A DNA stretch of 64,000 nt from CAVURS01 sp963795385 (GCA_963795385.1 CAWCHK010000003.1:496001-560000), one strand, 5' to 3'; numbered from the stretch's first letter, positions 45,885-55,250 are shown. The notes: a model not told the origin generated them from the sequence alone. Program-made: numbers and translations.

Positions 45885-46650
45885 TCAGGCGGGACGCTCG
45901 CGGCCAGCACGGTGGGCAGCGAGGCAGCGCCGGACAGCCCGGCGTAGTCCGGCCTGGCCGGCCAGCCGGCTGGTCGAGCGTCGAGCAGCCGCGCGGGCGC
46001 CGACGGGTCGGCCTCGAGCAGCTGGCCCGGGACCAGGTCGCCCAGCGCCCGCAGGCCGTGGACCTCGTCGACCTCGAGCCCGGCGGCCGTCGACCAGGTC
46101 GAGCGACCGGGCCCGGTCGAACCGGCGGGTGAGCGGGTCGTGCTCGCCCCAGCGACCGGCCGGGTCGTCGAGCAGGCCCTGCGCGCGGGCCAGGTGACCG
46201 GAGAGGGCGGCGGCGACGACGGCCGCGCTGCGCTGGGCGACGAGCAGGCTGAGCCGGCCGCCGGGCCGAGCGCCCGGGCGAGGCCGGCGAGGGCGCCGGC
46301 CGGGTCGTCGACGTGTTCGAGGACGCCGTGGCACAGCACCAGGTCGAACGCCGCGGCGTCGACCTGGAGGTCGTCGGCGTCGCCCTGCAGGGCCACGAGC
46401 TGGTCCTCGACGCCGGACTCGCCGGCCCGGCGGGCCAGGGCGGCCAGGGCGTCGGGGCTCGAGTCGACGACGGTGACCCGATGGCCGAGCGCCGCGAGCG
46501 GCACCGCGAGGCCACCGGTGCCGCCGCCGAGGTCGAGGACGTCGAGCGCCCCGGGTCGTCCGGGAGCAGGCCGCGGACGGCGTCCCACAGCACGGAGTCG
46601 GGCACCTGGCTGCTCCCCTTGGCTCGGTCGGCTGTCTGAGGTGCGCCCAC
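45885..46650 (-). CDS. Class I SAM-dependent methyltransferase, about four frameshifts
   Basis: About 255 codons. VPDSVLWDAVRGLLPDDPG, then LDVLDLGGGTGGLAVPLAALGHRVTVVDSSPDALAAL (SAM-binding motif I and II), FDLVLCHGVLEHVDDPAGAL, LSLLVAQRSAAVVAAALSGHLARAQGLLDDP and LEVDEVHGLRALGDLVPGQLLE are spread over three frames. This pattern is that of the actinobacterial UbiE/SmtA-like methyltransferase found upstream of dinB; the substrate is unknown. Shifts lie near 46555, 46265, 46085 and 45900. The last places the stop at 45885, about 24 bases before dinB. Confidence 0.78.
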
Positions 46651-46673
46651 CTTAGGGCCGGTCGGGGTCGGCC

Positions 46674-47256
46674 TCAGCCATCGAGCAGCTCGAGCAGCTT
46701 CGGGTGGTCCGCCAGTTCCGGGCGGTCCCGACCAGGTCCTTCTGCCCAGCGACCCGGTCCCACTTCACGGGCGCCGAGCTTGCTCGTGCCCATGCCGCCC
46801 GGCAGCCACAGGAAGATCTCGCGCCCACCCGGGCCGAGGGCGAACTCCTCGGGCTCGTACGCCGCCGGGTCGACGTTCTTCAGGTCGGCGGCGGTGAGGC
46901 GGCTCGGACAGGAAGATGCAGAACAGCTTGGCCGGGTCGCGGTCCGCCGGTGGCGAACGGGTTGGCCTTGATCACCCTGGCCAGCTCGGCCCGGCTGCGG
47001 ACGACGACCGGCACGTCCAGGCCCAGGTCCTCGGCGATGGCTCGCTCGACGTCGGCCGCGATGGCCGCCGCGGCCTTGGCGCTGGCCGGGCCGTCGGCGG
47101 TGAACACGGCCTGGCCGCTGCGCAGGTAGGTCTTGACATCGGCGTAGCCCAGGCCCTCGAGCATGGCCTTCAGGTCGGCCATCGCCAGCTGCTTGGCCGT
47201 GCCGACGTTGATGCCGCGCAGCAGCGCGACGTACCGGTCGCTCGCCGTGGGCTCAT
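46674..47256 (-). CDS. DUF1697 protein, several frameshifts
   Basis: About 190 codons. YVALLRGINVGTAKQLAMADLKAMLEGLGYADVKTYLRSGQAVF is diagnostic for DUF1697, a family of unknown function with a ferredoxin-like fold. After ANPFAT the frame changes to DRDPAKLFCIFLSEPP and again to LKNVDPAAYEPEEFALGPGGREIFLWLPGGMG, ending ARNWRTTRKLLELLDG at 46674. A further shift separates the start ATG at 47256 from the first motif. CAGGGT six bases before that ATG fits the leaderless pattern and supports this start. Confidence 0.8.
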
Positions 47257-47356
47257 GGGCCCACCCTGCCAGCGAGGACCGTCAACAGGGCGGGTTGCCG
47301 CTCGAGACTGGACCCGCATCGGCCGAGAGCCGCGGGCCGGAGATCGAGGACGCGGG

Positions 47357-50300
47357 TCAGTGACCGGAGCTGCCGGGGCTGGCGTGCCAGAGCTTGCGCG
47401 GGGCCTTGGGGTCACGCAGCTCGTCCTTGCCCGGCGGCTTGCCCGGTGCGCGCTGGCCAGCTTGCGGCCGTCCTTGACGTCCTCGCCGGGCGGCTTCACG
47501 TCGGCGTACGGCGACTGCTTGAACCCGCTGGCGTGCACCAGCACCCGGCGGTGGCGCTCGCCGCCGCCCATGCCGCCGGCGGCCGGCCCGTCCTCGTCCG
47601 GGCCCGGGCGGCGCACCGGCCATGACCGGCCGGGAGGACCGGCTGGCCGCGGCACCGGCGATCGCCGAGTCGGAGTACGCCGCGTGCTGCCGGTCGACCG
47701 CGGACCAGCGTCGGCCCGCGCCTCGGCGTCGTCGAGGACGGCGTGCACCGCGGTCAGCCCACCGTCGCACCAGGCCTCCCACAGCGCGGACAGCTCCCAG
47801 GCGCCGGTGGCCCGCAGCGAGACCCCGCGCGGCCCGGTCCGCCGCAGGATGCCGCGCACCAGCAGCAGCCAGGAGTGGAAGACCGTTGCGGCATAAGGGC
47901 CCTGGACGTCCTCGAAGAACGTCGCGTCGACCGGGCCGGTCGCGTCGTCCAGGGTCAGGAAGACGACCCGCCGACCGGACCGGACCGGCGGGGTCTGGGT
48001 GGCGACCTTGACCCCGGCGACCAGCAGCTCGGCCCGGCTGCGCTGGGCCAGGATGTCCTGGGACCGGGTGATGCCGAGGGCCTGCAGCAGCGGCTCGTAG
48101 AACTCCAGCACGTGCGCGCTGGCGTCCAGGCCCAGCACCTCCAGCTCGGCCTTGACCCGCTCGGCGCCGGACATCTCCGGCAGCCCGGTGGGCCGGGTCT
48201 CGTCCGGTGCGTCGCCCAGGTCCAGGGCCAGCTGGACGGCCTGCTCGGCGGCCGGGACGGCCGCCCGCGGGGCCTGCGACTGGGCCGCCGCCATCAGCCG
48301 GACGTCCCGCGGCGTCGGGCGTCGTCCGGGCGATGACCGCCGACCCAGCCGGGCGTTCCGGCACCGCCCCCGGCCGGGTACCGACCGCGCTGGTGCTGAC
48401 AGGTCGGGCGGCACGTGCTTGGCCTGCACCGCGGCCGGCCGCGCGCCCGACCCGGCCGGCCGAGCGGGCGGTGGCCCGGCTCCAGCTGTCCAGCTCGACC
48501 ACCTGGAGCAGCAGGTCGCGGCGGGTGACCCGGCCGCGCCGGCGCAGCGGCAGCCGGGCGGCCAGCCCGCCCAGGCCGTAGAGGCTGTCGAACCCCCCGG
48601 CGACCACCAGCCGCTCGACCACCGGGCGGGAGACCTGCGCCCGGTGCCAGAAGTCGGCCAGCGAGTGGTACGGCCGGCCGGCGACGATCCGCTGCACCTC
48701 GGCCGCGCTGATCCCCTTGACGTCGGCGAGCGACAGCCGGATGCCGTAGGCCCGCCCGTCCGGCAGGTCCGGCGGCGGTGCCGGGCGCGGGCCCGCGTCC
48801 GGGAGCCAGCGGGCCGGCCTCCAGCTGCTCCAGGATCGCCGGCGGCGGCTCGTCCCACGAGGCGACCTTCTCGACCCGGTAGGTGTCGTCGGAGGCGTTG
48901 ACGTCGAGCCCGAGGACGGCGATGCCCAGGCTGCGGGCGTCGTCGAGGATCAGCCGCTTGGGGTACATCCCCGGGTCGTGGGTGAGCACCCCGGCCAGGA
49001 ACGCCGCCGGGTGGTGGGCCTTGAGCCAGGCCGACTGGTAGGTCGGCAGGGCGAACGCCGCCGCGTGGGCCTTGCAGAAGCCGAACGAGGCGAAAGCCTT
49101 GAGCACCAACCAGATCCGCTCGACGTCGTCGAGGCGTGTAGCCCCGGGACCGGGCCAGCGGGCGCCACCAGGCCTCGACCTCGCGCTGCCCTGCCGGGTG
49201 ACCCGAGCGCGCGGCGTACCTCGTCGGCCTCGGCCAGGCTCACCCCGGTCGTGACCGCGACGATCTGCAGCACCTGCTCGTGGAAGACCACGACGCCGTG
49301 GGTCTCGCGCAGCGCGGGCTCCAGGCTGGGATGGAGGTACTCGCTCTCCCGCCAGCCCTGCCGGGCGAACAGGAACGGCGTGACCATGTCGGACTTCACC
49401 GGACCGGGCCGGAACAGCGAGATGTCGATGATCAGGTCGCCGAAGGTCTCCGGCCCGAACTTGCCGACCAGCTCGCGCTGGCCCGGCGACTCGATCTGGA
49501 AGCAGCCCAGGGTGTGGGTCGAGCGGATCAGCCGGAAGGTCGCCTCGTCGTCGAGCGCGAGGCAGGACCGGTCGTCGAGGTCGACCTGGACGCCGTCGAC
49601 CCGGGCGACCTCCTGCACGGCGTGGGCCATCGCCGACTGCATCCGGATGCCGAGCACGTCGAGCTTGAGCAGGCCCATCGTCTCGACGTCGTCCTTGTCG
49701 AACTGGCTCATCGGGAAGCCGATCCAGCTCGCCTCGACCGGGGTGCGGTCCAGCAGCGAGCCGTCGGAGAGCACGACGCCGCAGGGGTGCAGGGCGACGT
49801 GGCGGGGCAGGCCGTCGAGCCGCTCGACCAGCTCGAAGAGCAGGTCCAGCCGCGGCGCGGACAGGCCGCTGGCCCGCAGCTCGGGCAGCTCGGCGATCGC
49901 GCTGCGGGCGTCGCGGGCCCGGATGTGCGGGAAGGCCTTGGCGATCGCGTCGATCTCGACCGGCGGCAGGCCGAGCGCGGCGCCGACGTCGCGGATCGCG
50001 TGCCGCACCCGGTAGGTGTCCATCATCGACACGCAGGTCACCCGGTCACCGCCGAACCGGGCCAGGATCTGCTCGTAGACCTCGGTCCGCCGGGCCGACT
50101 CCACGTCGACGTCGATGTCCGGCAGCTGGGCCCGCAGCGGCGAGCAGAACCGCTCCATCAGCAGGTCGTGCTCCATCGGGTCGACCCCGGAGATGCCGAG
50201 CAGGTAGTTGACCAGGCTCCCGGCGCCCGAGCCGCGGGCGGCGACCCGGACCCCCAGGTCGCGGATCAGGTCGCACACCGCGGCCACCGTCAGGAAGTAC

Positions 50301-51487
50301 GTCGGGTAGCCGAGCCGGGCGACGACGTCGAGCTCGTCGTCCAGCCGGGCACTGCACCCGCGCAGCTCACGCTCGCCGCGGCCGGGGTAGCGGGTGGCGA
50401 CCGCTCCCTCGCAGCGGGCCCGCAGCACCGCGCCGGCGTCGTCGCCCGGCGTCAGGCCGAGCACCTCGGGCTCCGGCAGGTGGACCGACCCGATGCCCAG
50501 GTCGGCGTCGCGGGTCCAGCACGCACCGCTCGGCCAGGCCGCAGGGTCTCGGCCAGCAGCCGGCGGACCTCGCTCGCGGTCGCCGCACCCGCCGCGGCCA
50601 CCGACCTCCTCGGCGACCCGGGCCATCTCGGCTCCGGAGCGCAGGTGGCCCGCGGTCGTCACCCGGTCCAGGTGCCGGGTGTCGAGGGCGACCAGCCGGC
50701 GGGCCGCGTCGAGCACGTCGACGGTGGCGGCGCCGCCCGGGTCGGCGTGCCGGACCGCGTTGGTCAGGACGGCCGGCAGGCCGGCCCGCCGGGCCAGGGC
50801 CAGCAGCCGGGCGGCGTGCCCGGCGCTGGCCGCGCTGCCCGGCGGCCCGCCGTGGCAGACCACCTCGACCGCGAGCGAGCCGGGTGGCAGCGCGGCCTGC
50901 CAGCGCCGCAGGTGGGCCCGGGCCTGGTCGGGCCGTCCGGCCAGGAGGGCCGGCCCGACGGCGGACGCCGGGCCGAGCAGCACGACCAGGGCCGGCTGCG
51001 CCGGTGAGCGGGTCGAGCGCGTGCTCGGCGACCAGGTCGAGGTCGGCGACCGGCGTGCCCCGCTCGCCGCTCAGGTGGGTCGCCGAGACCAGCCGGCACA
51101 GCCGGGCCCAGCCCCGGGCCGGGGGCAGGTCCGAGGTGAAGGTCGAAGCCGAGGCCGGGATCGAGCCGGTGCCCAGCGCGAGCACGGTGACCCGCGGGTG
51201 CCGGGGGTCGACCTCGGCACCGCCCGGCGCACCGGCACCCGGCCGAGCGGCTGCCGGACGCGCAGGCCCGGACGGCGGACGGCGAGGTCGACGCCCAGGA
51301 TCGGCGCCACCCCGCTGCGCTGGCAGGCCCGGACGAACCGGACCGCGCCGTACAGGCCGTCGCGGTCGGTCAGCGCGAGCGCCGGCTGGCCCAGCTCGGC
51401 GGCCCGCTCGACCAGCGCCTGGGGCGTGGAGGCGCCGTGCCGCAGGGAGTAGCCGGAGGCGACGTGAAGGTGGGCGAACTGGTTCAT
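47357..51487 (-). CDS. dnaE2: Error-prone DNA polymerase III alpha subunit DnaE2, many frameshifts
   Basis: About 1,370 codons of genomic extent. The N-terminal PHP domain begins FAHLHVASGYSLRHGASTPQALVERAAELGQPALALTDRDGLYGAVRF. The polymerase core has RGSGAGSLVNYLLGISGVDPMEHDLLMERFCSPLR and the catalytic DIDVDVESARR. CGVVLSD and GLLKLDVLGIRMQSA follow, then HAAAFALPTYQSAWLKAHHPAAF and a C-terminal OB domain (VVFLTLDDATGPVDATFFEDVQ), ending LWHASPGSSGH. At least eight frame changes are needed to read it through. It has no clear ribosome-binding site; three in-frame ATGs stand in a 15-bp repeat at the start, and 51487 is chosen by homology. Third gene of a LexA-box cassette. Confidence 0.9.
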
Positions 51488-51521
51488 CGAGAGAGCGTTC
51501 ATCGAGAGAGCGTTCATCGAG
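51482..51521 (-). repeat. 15-bp tandem repeat duplicating the dnaE2 start codon
   Basis: ATGAACGCTCTCTCG occurs twice and is followed by a third ATGAAC. The three ATGs (51517, 51502, 51487) are in one frame, giving MNALSMNALSMNQF at the protein start. Confidence 0.85.
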
Positions 51522-51566
51522 GGATCGCCTGAGCGTCTAGTGGCGTCTGGGGACGACTGGTGGCGA

Positions 51567-52007
51567 CTAGTGCAGGGCCGGGCGCAGGCCCGGGACCGTC
51601 AGCGGGAGACGGCTGGGCTGGTCCAGCCCGAGCCCGGCCTCCACCAGCTGCACGAAGGTCTCGGCGGCCCGGAGCTGGTCGTCGGCCTCGCGCACCGGGA
51701 TCGTCTCCAGCCGGCCGGCCTCCAGCGCCGCCCGTCGGTCCGCACCGGCGGCGAAGAAGGCCGCCCACTCGGTCAGCTCGGGGGCGACCCGGGGCAGCAC
51801 CTCCCAGACGCTGCGCGGTCCCGACCCGCGCCCGCTCGGCCGGCCTCTCGTGGCCAGCACCGCGGCCGCGGCTCGCAGCGCGGCCAGGTGGGCGTCGACG
51901 TACCGCTCCCCTGCGTGCACCGACATCGCTGCCTCGAACAGTCCCGCCCGGGACCGGTCCAGCAGCTCGACCGCTGCCTCGGACCTCGGCGCTGCAACCA
52001 CTGTCAT
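51567..52007 (-). CDS. SAV_6107-family HEPN domain protein
   Basis: 146 aa, mostly helical. AAVELLDRSRAGLFEAAMSVHAGERYVDAHLAALRAAAAVLATRGRP is typical of this family, followed by VWEVLPRVAPELTEWAAFFAAGADRRAALEAG and a conserved ADDQLRAAETFVQLVE helix. HEPN proteins bind nucleotides or RNA, and some are nucleases; the RxxxxH nuclease motif is not obvious here. It lies between DUF6504 and dnaE2 in the SOS cassette, an arrangement I know from other actinobacteria. AGGGGA lies six bases before the ATG. Intact. Confidence 0.85.
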   Translation of the reverse strand: MTVVAAPRSEAAVELLDRSRAGLFEAAMSVHAGERYVDAHLAALRAAAAVLATRGRPSGRGSGPRSVWEVLPRVAPELTEWAAFFAAGADRRAALEAGRLETIPVREADDQLRAAETFVQLVEAGLGLDQPSRLPLTVPGLRPALH

Positions 52008-52070
52008 CGCGTTCCCCTCATCCAGCTCGCTCGTTCATTCGGTTCGAACCCGCAGGCTCGGTCGGTGACC

Positions 52071-52457
52071 TCAGTCGGTGATCTGGAGCAGCCGCCAGGA
52101 CGCACCTGGGGAAGGGCCGTCCCCACCTGCCCCGCCGCCGACGACGTCGCGGCCGAGGTCGTAGACCCCCAGCGCCGCGCTGCGGCCCGCGCCGGCCTCG
52201 ACCCGCCAGATCTCCCGCTCGAGGGCATCGGCCACCGCCGACGAGCCGGCGCCCGCCGCCGAGCCAGCCGGCTCGTCGTGGTCCTCGCCCAGCCCGAGCA
52301 GCCGGGCGGTGGCTCCCTCCAGCCACCAGGCCCGGCGCTCGCGCCAGTGGCCGAGGATCGACCGGACCGCATAGATCCGGCCACGCCAGAGGAAGACCGC
52401 CGGCCCGCTGGTGGAGGCCTCTCGTACCTCGATGACCTCGTCGTAGCGCCGGACCAT
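52071..52457 (-). CDS. DUF6504 protein
   Basis: 128 aa. VRRYDEVIEVREASTSGPAVFLWRGRIYAVRSILGHWRERRAWWLEG opens a small beta-rich domain, followed by a variable Ala/Gly-rich stretch and a closing strand IWRVEAGAGRSAALGVYDLGRDV...SWRLLQITD. DUF6504 proteins precede Y-family or DnaE2 polymerase genes in actinobacteria; function unknown. AAGGGG six bases before the start is the ribosome-binding site. First gene after the LexA-type box at 52516-52531, 58 bases upstream. Intact. Confidence 0.85.
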   Translation of the reverse strand: MVRRYDEVIEVREASTSGPAVFLWRGRIYAVRSILGHWRERRAWWLEGATARLLGLGEDHDEPAGSAAGAGSSAVADALEREIWRVEAGAGRSAALGVYDLGRDVVGGGAGGDGPSPGASWRLLQITD

Positions 52458-52515
52458 CAGCCACCCCTTCGCGCGTTACCCTCGACACCTGCGTCGTACT
52501 CGTTCTTCCTGCTGA

Positions 52516-52531
52516 TCGAACAACTGTTCGA
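52516..52531. promoter_or_regulatory. LexA (SOS) box
   Basis: TCGAACAACTGTTCGA has perfect TCGAAC/GTTCGA arms around four bases, the actinobacterial LexA consensus. It is 58 bases before DUF6504 and 56 bases before ybaK on the other strand. DNA damage should relieve repression of the DUF6504-HEPN-dnaE2 cassette. Confidence 0.88.
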
Positions 52532-52574
52532 ATGCTTCGACTGTACACCGCGGTCCCGACCGGTCGTCAACCGC

Positions 52575-52580
52575 TAATCT
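52575..52580 (+). promoter_or_regulatory. Putative -10 element of the ybaK-like gene
   Basis: TAATCT, seven bases before the ATG at 52588; a leaderless arrangement about 44 bases downstream of the LexA box. Confidence 0.45.
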
Positions 52581-52587
52581 CCGCGAC

Positions 52588-53151
52588 ATGACCGACTCCC
52601 CTGCGGCCGCCCCGGAGGACTTCTCGCCGGGCGCCTCGGCGCCCTCCGCCGGAGCCCCGCCCGAGCCGTTGCTCTCCCATCCAGGCGTCGTCCGGGTCGC
52701 GGAGGCGCTGCGGGCCGCGGGGTCCAGCGACCGGGTGCGGATCCTCGACGTCACCGCTCGCACCGCCAAGGACGCTGCCGACGCGCTCGGCGTCGAGGTG
52801 GCGCAGATCGTGAAGTCGCTCGTCTTCACCACCCCGGGCGAGCACGGTCCGGAGCCGTTGCTCGTCCTCACCTCGGGCATCCACCAGGTCGACGTGCACA
52901 AGGTCGCCGACCTGCTGGGCCTGGCCGGCCTGGGCCGCGCCGACGCGGACTTCGTGCGCGAGCACACCGGCTTCGCCATCGGCGGTGTCGCGCCGGTCGG
53001 CACGACCACACCCCTGCGGACCCTCATCGACGTCGACCTCTCCCGCTACGACGTCGTCTGGGCGGCCGCCGGCCACCCCCACGCCGTCTTCCCCACGACG
53101 TACGAAGAGCTGCTGCGGCTGACCGCGGGCCAGCCCACCGAAGTGGCCTGA
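52588..53151 (+). CDS. YbaK/EbsC (ProX-like) aminoacyl-tRNA deacylase
   Basis: 187 aa. The first ~30 residues are a Ser/Ala/Pro-rich extension. The domain starts at about residue 40 with AEALRAAGSSDRVRILDVTARTAKDAADALGVEVAQIVKSLVF, containing the Lys of the IVKSL motif that is essential in YbaK/ProX-type editing enzymes, then LTSGIHQVDVHKVADLLG and the GFAIGGVAPVG loop. It hydrolyses mischarged tRNA, most often Cys-tRNA(Pro) or Ala-tRNA(Pro). The start is a leaderless ATG. The gene following begins 10 bases after its stop, so the carotenoid-related gene may share the transcript. Confidence 0.9.
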   Translation: MTDSPAAAPEDFSPGASAPSAGAPPEPLLSHPGVVRVAEALRAAGSSDRVRILDVTARTAKDAADALGVEVAQIVKSLVFTTPGEHGPEPLLVLTSGIHQVDVHKVADLLGLAGLGRADADFVREHTGFAIGGVAPVGTTTPLRTLIDVDLSRYDVVWAAAGHPHAVFPTTYEELLRLTAGQPTEVA

Positions 53152-53160
53152 GGCCGGCCG

Positions 53161-53865
53161 GTGGTCGCGTCCCCACCCGTCCCCGACGTGGTCACCGTCC
53201 ACGTCTTCGGCGTCCCGGGCCGGCGCGTGGCCCACGCCCTGTGGCGGATGGGCCGTGACTCCTCGACCCTGCGCAAGGTCCCCGGTCTCACCTTCAGCCG
53301 CCTGCTCGGCACCGGCGACGGGTCGTCGTTCACGTTGCGCGGCAGCGACTTCCGGCACTGGGCCATCGTCGGCGCCTGGTCAACCGAGGACGCCGCCCAT
53401 GCCTTCGAGGACTCACCGGTCGTCCACTCCTGGACCGGCATCGCGCACGAGCGGCTCCGCGTGCGGATGCGCCCGCTCGCCGCCCGGGGTCGATGGAGCG
53501 GTCACCTGCCGTTCGGCGTCCCGGCGCCGCGCCGGACCTCCGGAGCGGTGGCCAGCATCACCCGGGCCCGGATCGCGCCGCGCAAGAGCCTGACCTTCTG
53601 GCGGGCCGTGCCGCCGGTGGCCGCCGACCTCGGACAGGTCGACGGCGTCCGGCTCGCCATCGGGATCGGCGAGGCGCCGGTCGGCTTCCAGGGGACGTTC
53701 TCCCTCTGGGAGTCGGCGGACGCGGTCACCGAGTTCGCCCATCGCCGACCCGCTCACCAGCTCGCCGTCCGGCGCACCGCCGAGGAGCGCTGGTACGCCG
53801 AGGAGCTGTTCGCCCGGTTCGAGGTCCTGGACGTGGACGGCACCTACCGCGGCCGGACGCCGTAG
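53161..53865 (+). CDS. Spheroidene monooxygenase-like (CrtA-like) protein
   Basis: 234 aa. VTVHVFGVPGRRVAHALWRMGRDSSTLRKVPGLTFSRLLGTGDGSSFTLRGSDFRHWAIVGAW and WTGIAHERLRVRMRPL are typical of CrtA-like proteins, which bind heme and in purple bacteria oxygenate acyclic carotenoids at C2. Homologues in non-phototrophs are less well understood. The second half repeats the ferredoxin-like fold (LAIGIGEAPVGFQGTFSLWESADAVTEFAHRRPAHQLAVRRT). Location next to cruF/cruG and carotenoid desaturases supports a carotenoid role. The start is GTG. Confidence 0.82.
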   Translation: MVASPPVPDVVTVHVFGVPGRRVAHALWRMGRDSSTLRKVPGLTFSRLLGTGDGSSFTLRGSDFRHWAIVGAWSTEDAAHAFEDSPVVHSWTGIAHERLRVRMRPLAARGRWSGHLPFGVPAPRRTSGAVASITRARIAPRKSLTFWRAVPPVAADLGQVDGVRLAIGIGEAPVGFQGTFSLWESADAVTEFAHRRPAHQLAVRRTAEERWYAEELFARFEVLDVDGTYRGRTP

Positions 53866-53868
53866 CGC

Positions 53869-54450
53869 ATGGGCACCGAGCTGCTGCCCTGGGTCTTCAC
53901 CACCGGGTGGGCCAGCGGGATCAACGGCTACGCGACGGTGCTCGTGCTGGGCCTGCTGGGCCGCTTCGCCGACGTCCACCAGGTGCCCGACGCGCTGACC
54001 CGCACCGACGTCCTCGTCGTCGCCGCGGTGCTGTTCACCGTCGAGTTCGTCGCCGACAAGATCCCGTACGTCGACTCGCTGTGGGACGCGGTCCACACGG
54101 TCATCCGGCCCAGCATCGGCGCCGTCGTGGCCGCGCTGCTCGCCGGTCACGACACCAACCTGCAGCAGGTCCTGGCCGGCACGTCCGGCGGTCTGATCGC
54201 CCTGGCCAGCCACCTGACCAAGGCGGGGCTGCGGGCCGCCGTCAACACCTCGCCCGAGCCGGCCAGCAACGTGATCGTCAGCTCCGGCGAGGACATCAGC
54301 GTCGCCGGGCTCCTCGCCCTGGCCAGCACCCACCCGTGGCTCTCCGCCGCCCTGGCCGCCGCGCTGCTCGCCGCGGGGGTGGCGCTCGTGCTGCTGCTGT
54401 GGCGCCGGGTCAGGGACTTCCGGCAGCGATGGCGGGGGCGGTGGGCGTGA
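53869..54450 (+). CDS. DUF4126 membrane protein inside the carotenoid operon
   Basis: 193 aa with about five hydrophobic segments. VFTTGWASGINGYATVLVLGLLGRF, FTVEFVADKIPYVDSLWDAVHTVIRPSIGAVVAALLAG and ALASHLTKAGLRAAVNTSPEP are characteristic of DUF4126, a family without a known function. It begins three bases after the CrtA-like stop, and its own stop overlaps the cruF start as GTGA, so it is translated within the carotenoid operon. A part in pigment insertion or transport is possible but purely inferred. Confidence 0.85.
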   Translation: MGTELLPWVFTTGWASGINGYATVLVLGLLGRFADVHQVPDALTRTDVLVVAAVLFTVEFVADKIPYVDSLWDAVHTVIRPSIGAVVAALLAGHDTNLQQVLAGTSGGLIALASHLTKAGLRAAVNTSPEPASNVIVSSGEDISVAGLLALASTHPWLSAALAAALLAAGVALVLLLWRRVRDFRQRWRGRWA

Positions 54451-55250
54451 CCTGGCGCCGCCAGGTCGTCCCCCTCGCCCTCACCGCGGCCACCGTGCTG
54501 GCCCAGATCGCCTATCCCCTGGCTCCGGACCGCTGGCTCGGGCGGCTCAGCGTCCTCACGGTGCTGGCCTTCGCGGCCGCCTCGGTCTGCCACGCGGTCC
54601 TGACCCGGGGCGGGCCGTGGGCCGCGCGTCTCGTCCTGGTGGTCATAGTGGGCGCCTACGCGGTGGAGCTGGTCGGCGTGCACTCCGGCGTGCCGTTCGG
54701 CGACTACTCCTACGCGCACAGGCTCGGACCCCTGTTGGGCGGCGTGCCGGTCCTGGTGCCGCTCGCCTGGCTGATGATGGCCTACCCGTGCCTGCTGATG
54801 GCCCGCCTGCTCGCCGGCAGGATCGCCGAGTCCCGTTCTGTGACAGGGGCTCTGGCCGTCGGCTGCCTCGCCGGCGGGGCGCTCGCGGCGTGGGACGTCT
54901 TCCTCGACCCGCAGATGGTGGCTGCGGGTCACTGGACCTGGGCGCATCCCTCACCCGGCCTGCCCGGGGTGGCGCAGGTGCCGCTCACCAACCTGGCCGG
55001 CTGGCTGGTCGCGGCCATCGTGCTGATGACGCTCACCGACCTGGCCCTCCCGCACGCTGGCGACGACCGGTCGGGCCGGCCGCCCGCCGTCCTGGCACCG
55101 GCCCTCCTGCTCGGCTGGACCTGGCTGGGCTCCGTGGTGGGCAACGCGGCGTTCTTCCACCGTCCGGCGGTCGCGCTGTGGGGTGGGCTCCTGCTCGGTG
55201 CCTTCGTCGCGCCGTACCTTGTGACCGTGCGGGAGCGATGGAGCGGCTGA
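54447..55250 (+). CDS. cruF: Carotenoid 1,2-hydratase of the CruF family
   Basis: 267 aa with seven to eight membrane segments. GAYAVELVGVHSGVPFGDYSYAHRLGPLLGGVPVLVPLAWLMMAYP is the family signature, with FLDPQMVAAGHWTWAHPSPGLPGVAQVPLTNLAGWL following. CruF-type enzymes add water to the acyclic psi-end of carotenes to give a C1' hydroxyl. The GTG at 54447 overlaps the DUF4126 stop; an ATG at 54429 is in frame. It overlaps cruG by 13 bases, as in the cyanobacterial cruF-cruG pair. Confidence 0.9.
   Translation: MTWRRQVVPLALTAATVLAQIAYPLAPDRWLGRLSVLTVLAFAAASVCHAVLTRGGPWAARLVLVVIVGAYAVELVGVHSGVPFGDYSYAHRLGPLLGGVPVLVPLAWLMMAYPCLLMARLLAGRIAESRSVTGALAVGCLAGGALAAWDVFLDPQMVAAGHWTWAHPSPGLPGVAQVPLTNLAGWLVAAIVLMTLTDLALPHAGDDRSGRPPAVLAPALLLGWTWLGSVVGNAAFFHRPAVALWGGLLLGAFVAPYLVTVRERWSG

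Noticed and set aside
44894..46588. 564-codon minus-strand frame across dinB and the methyltransferase
   Set aside because: Only its first 100-170 codons are genuine methyltransferase sequence; the rest is an out-of-frame reading of dinB.
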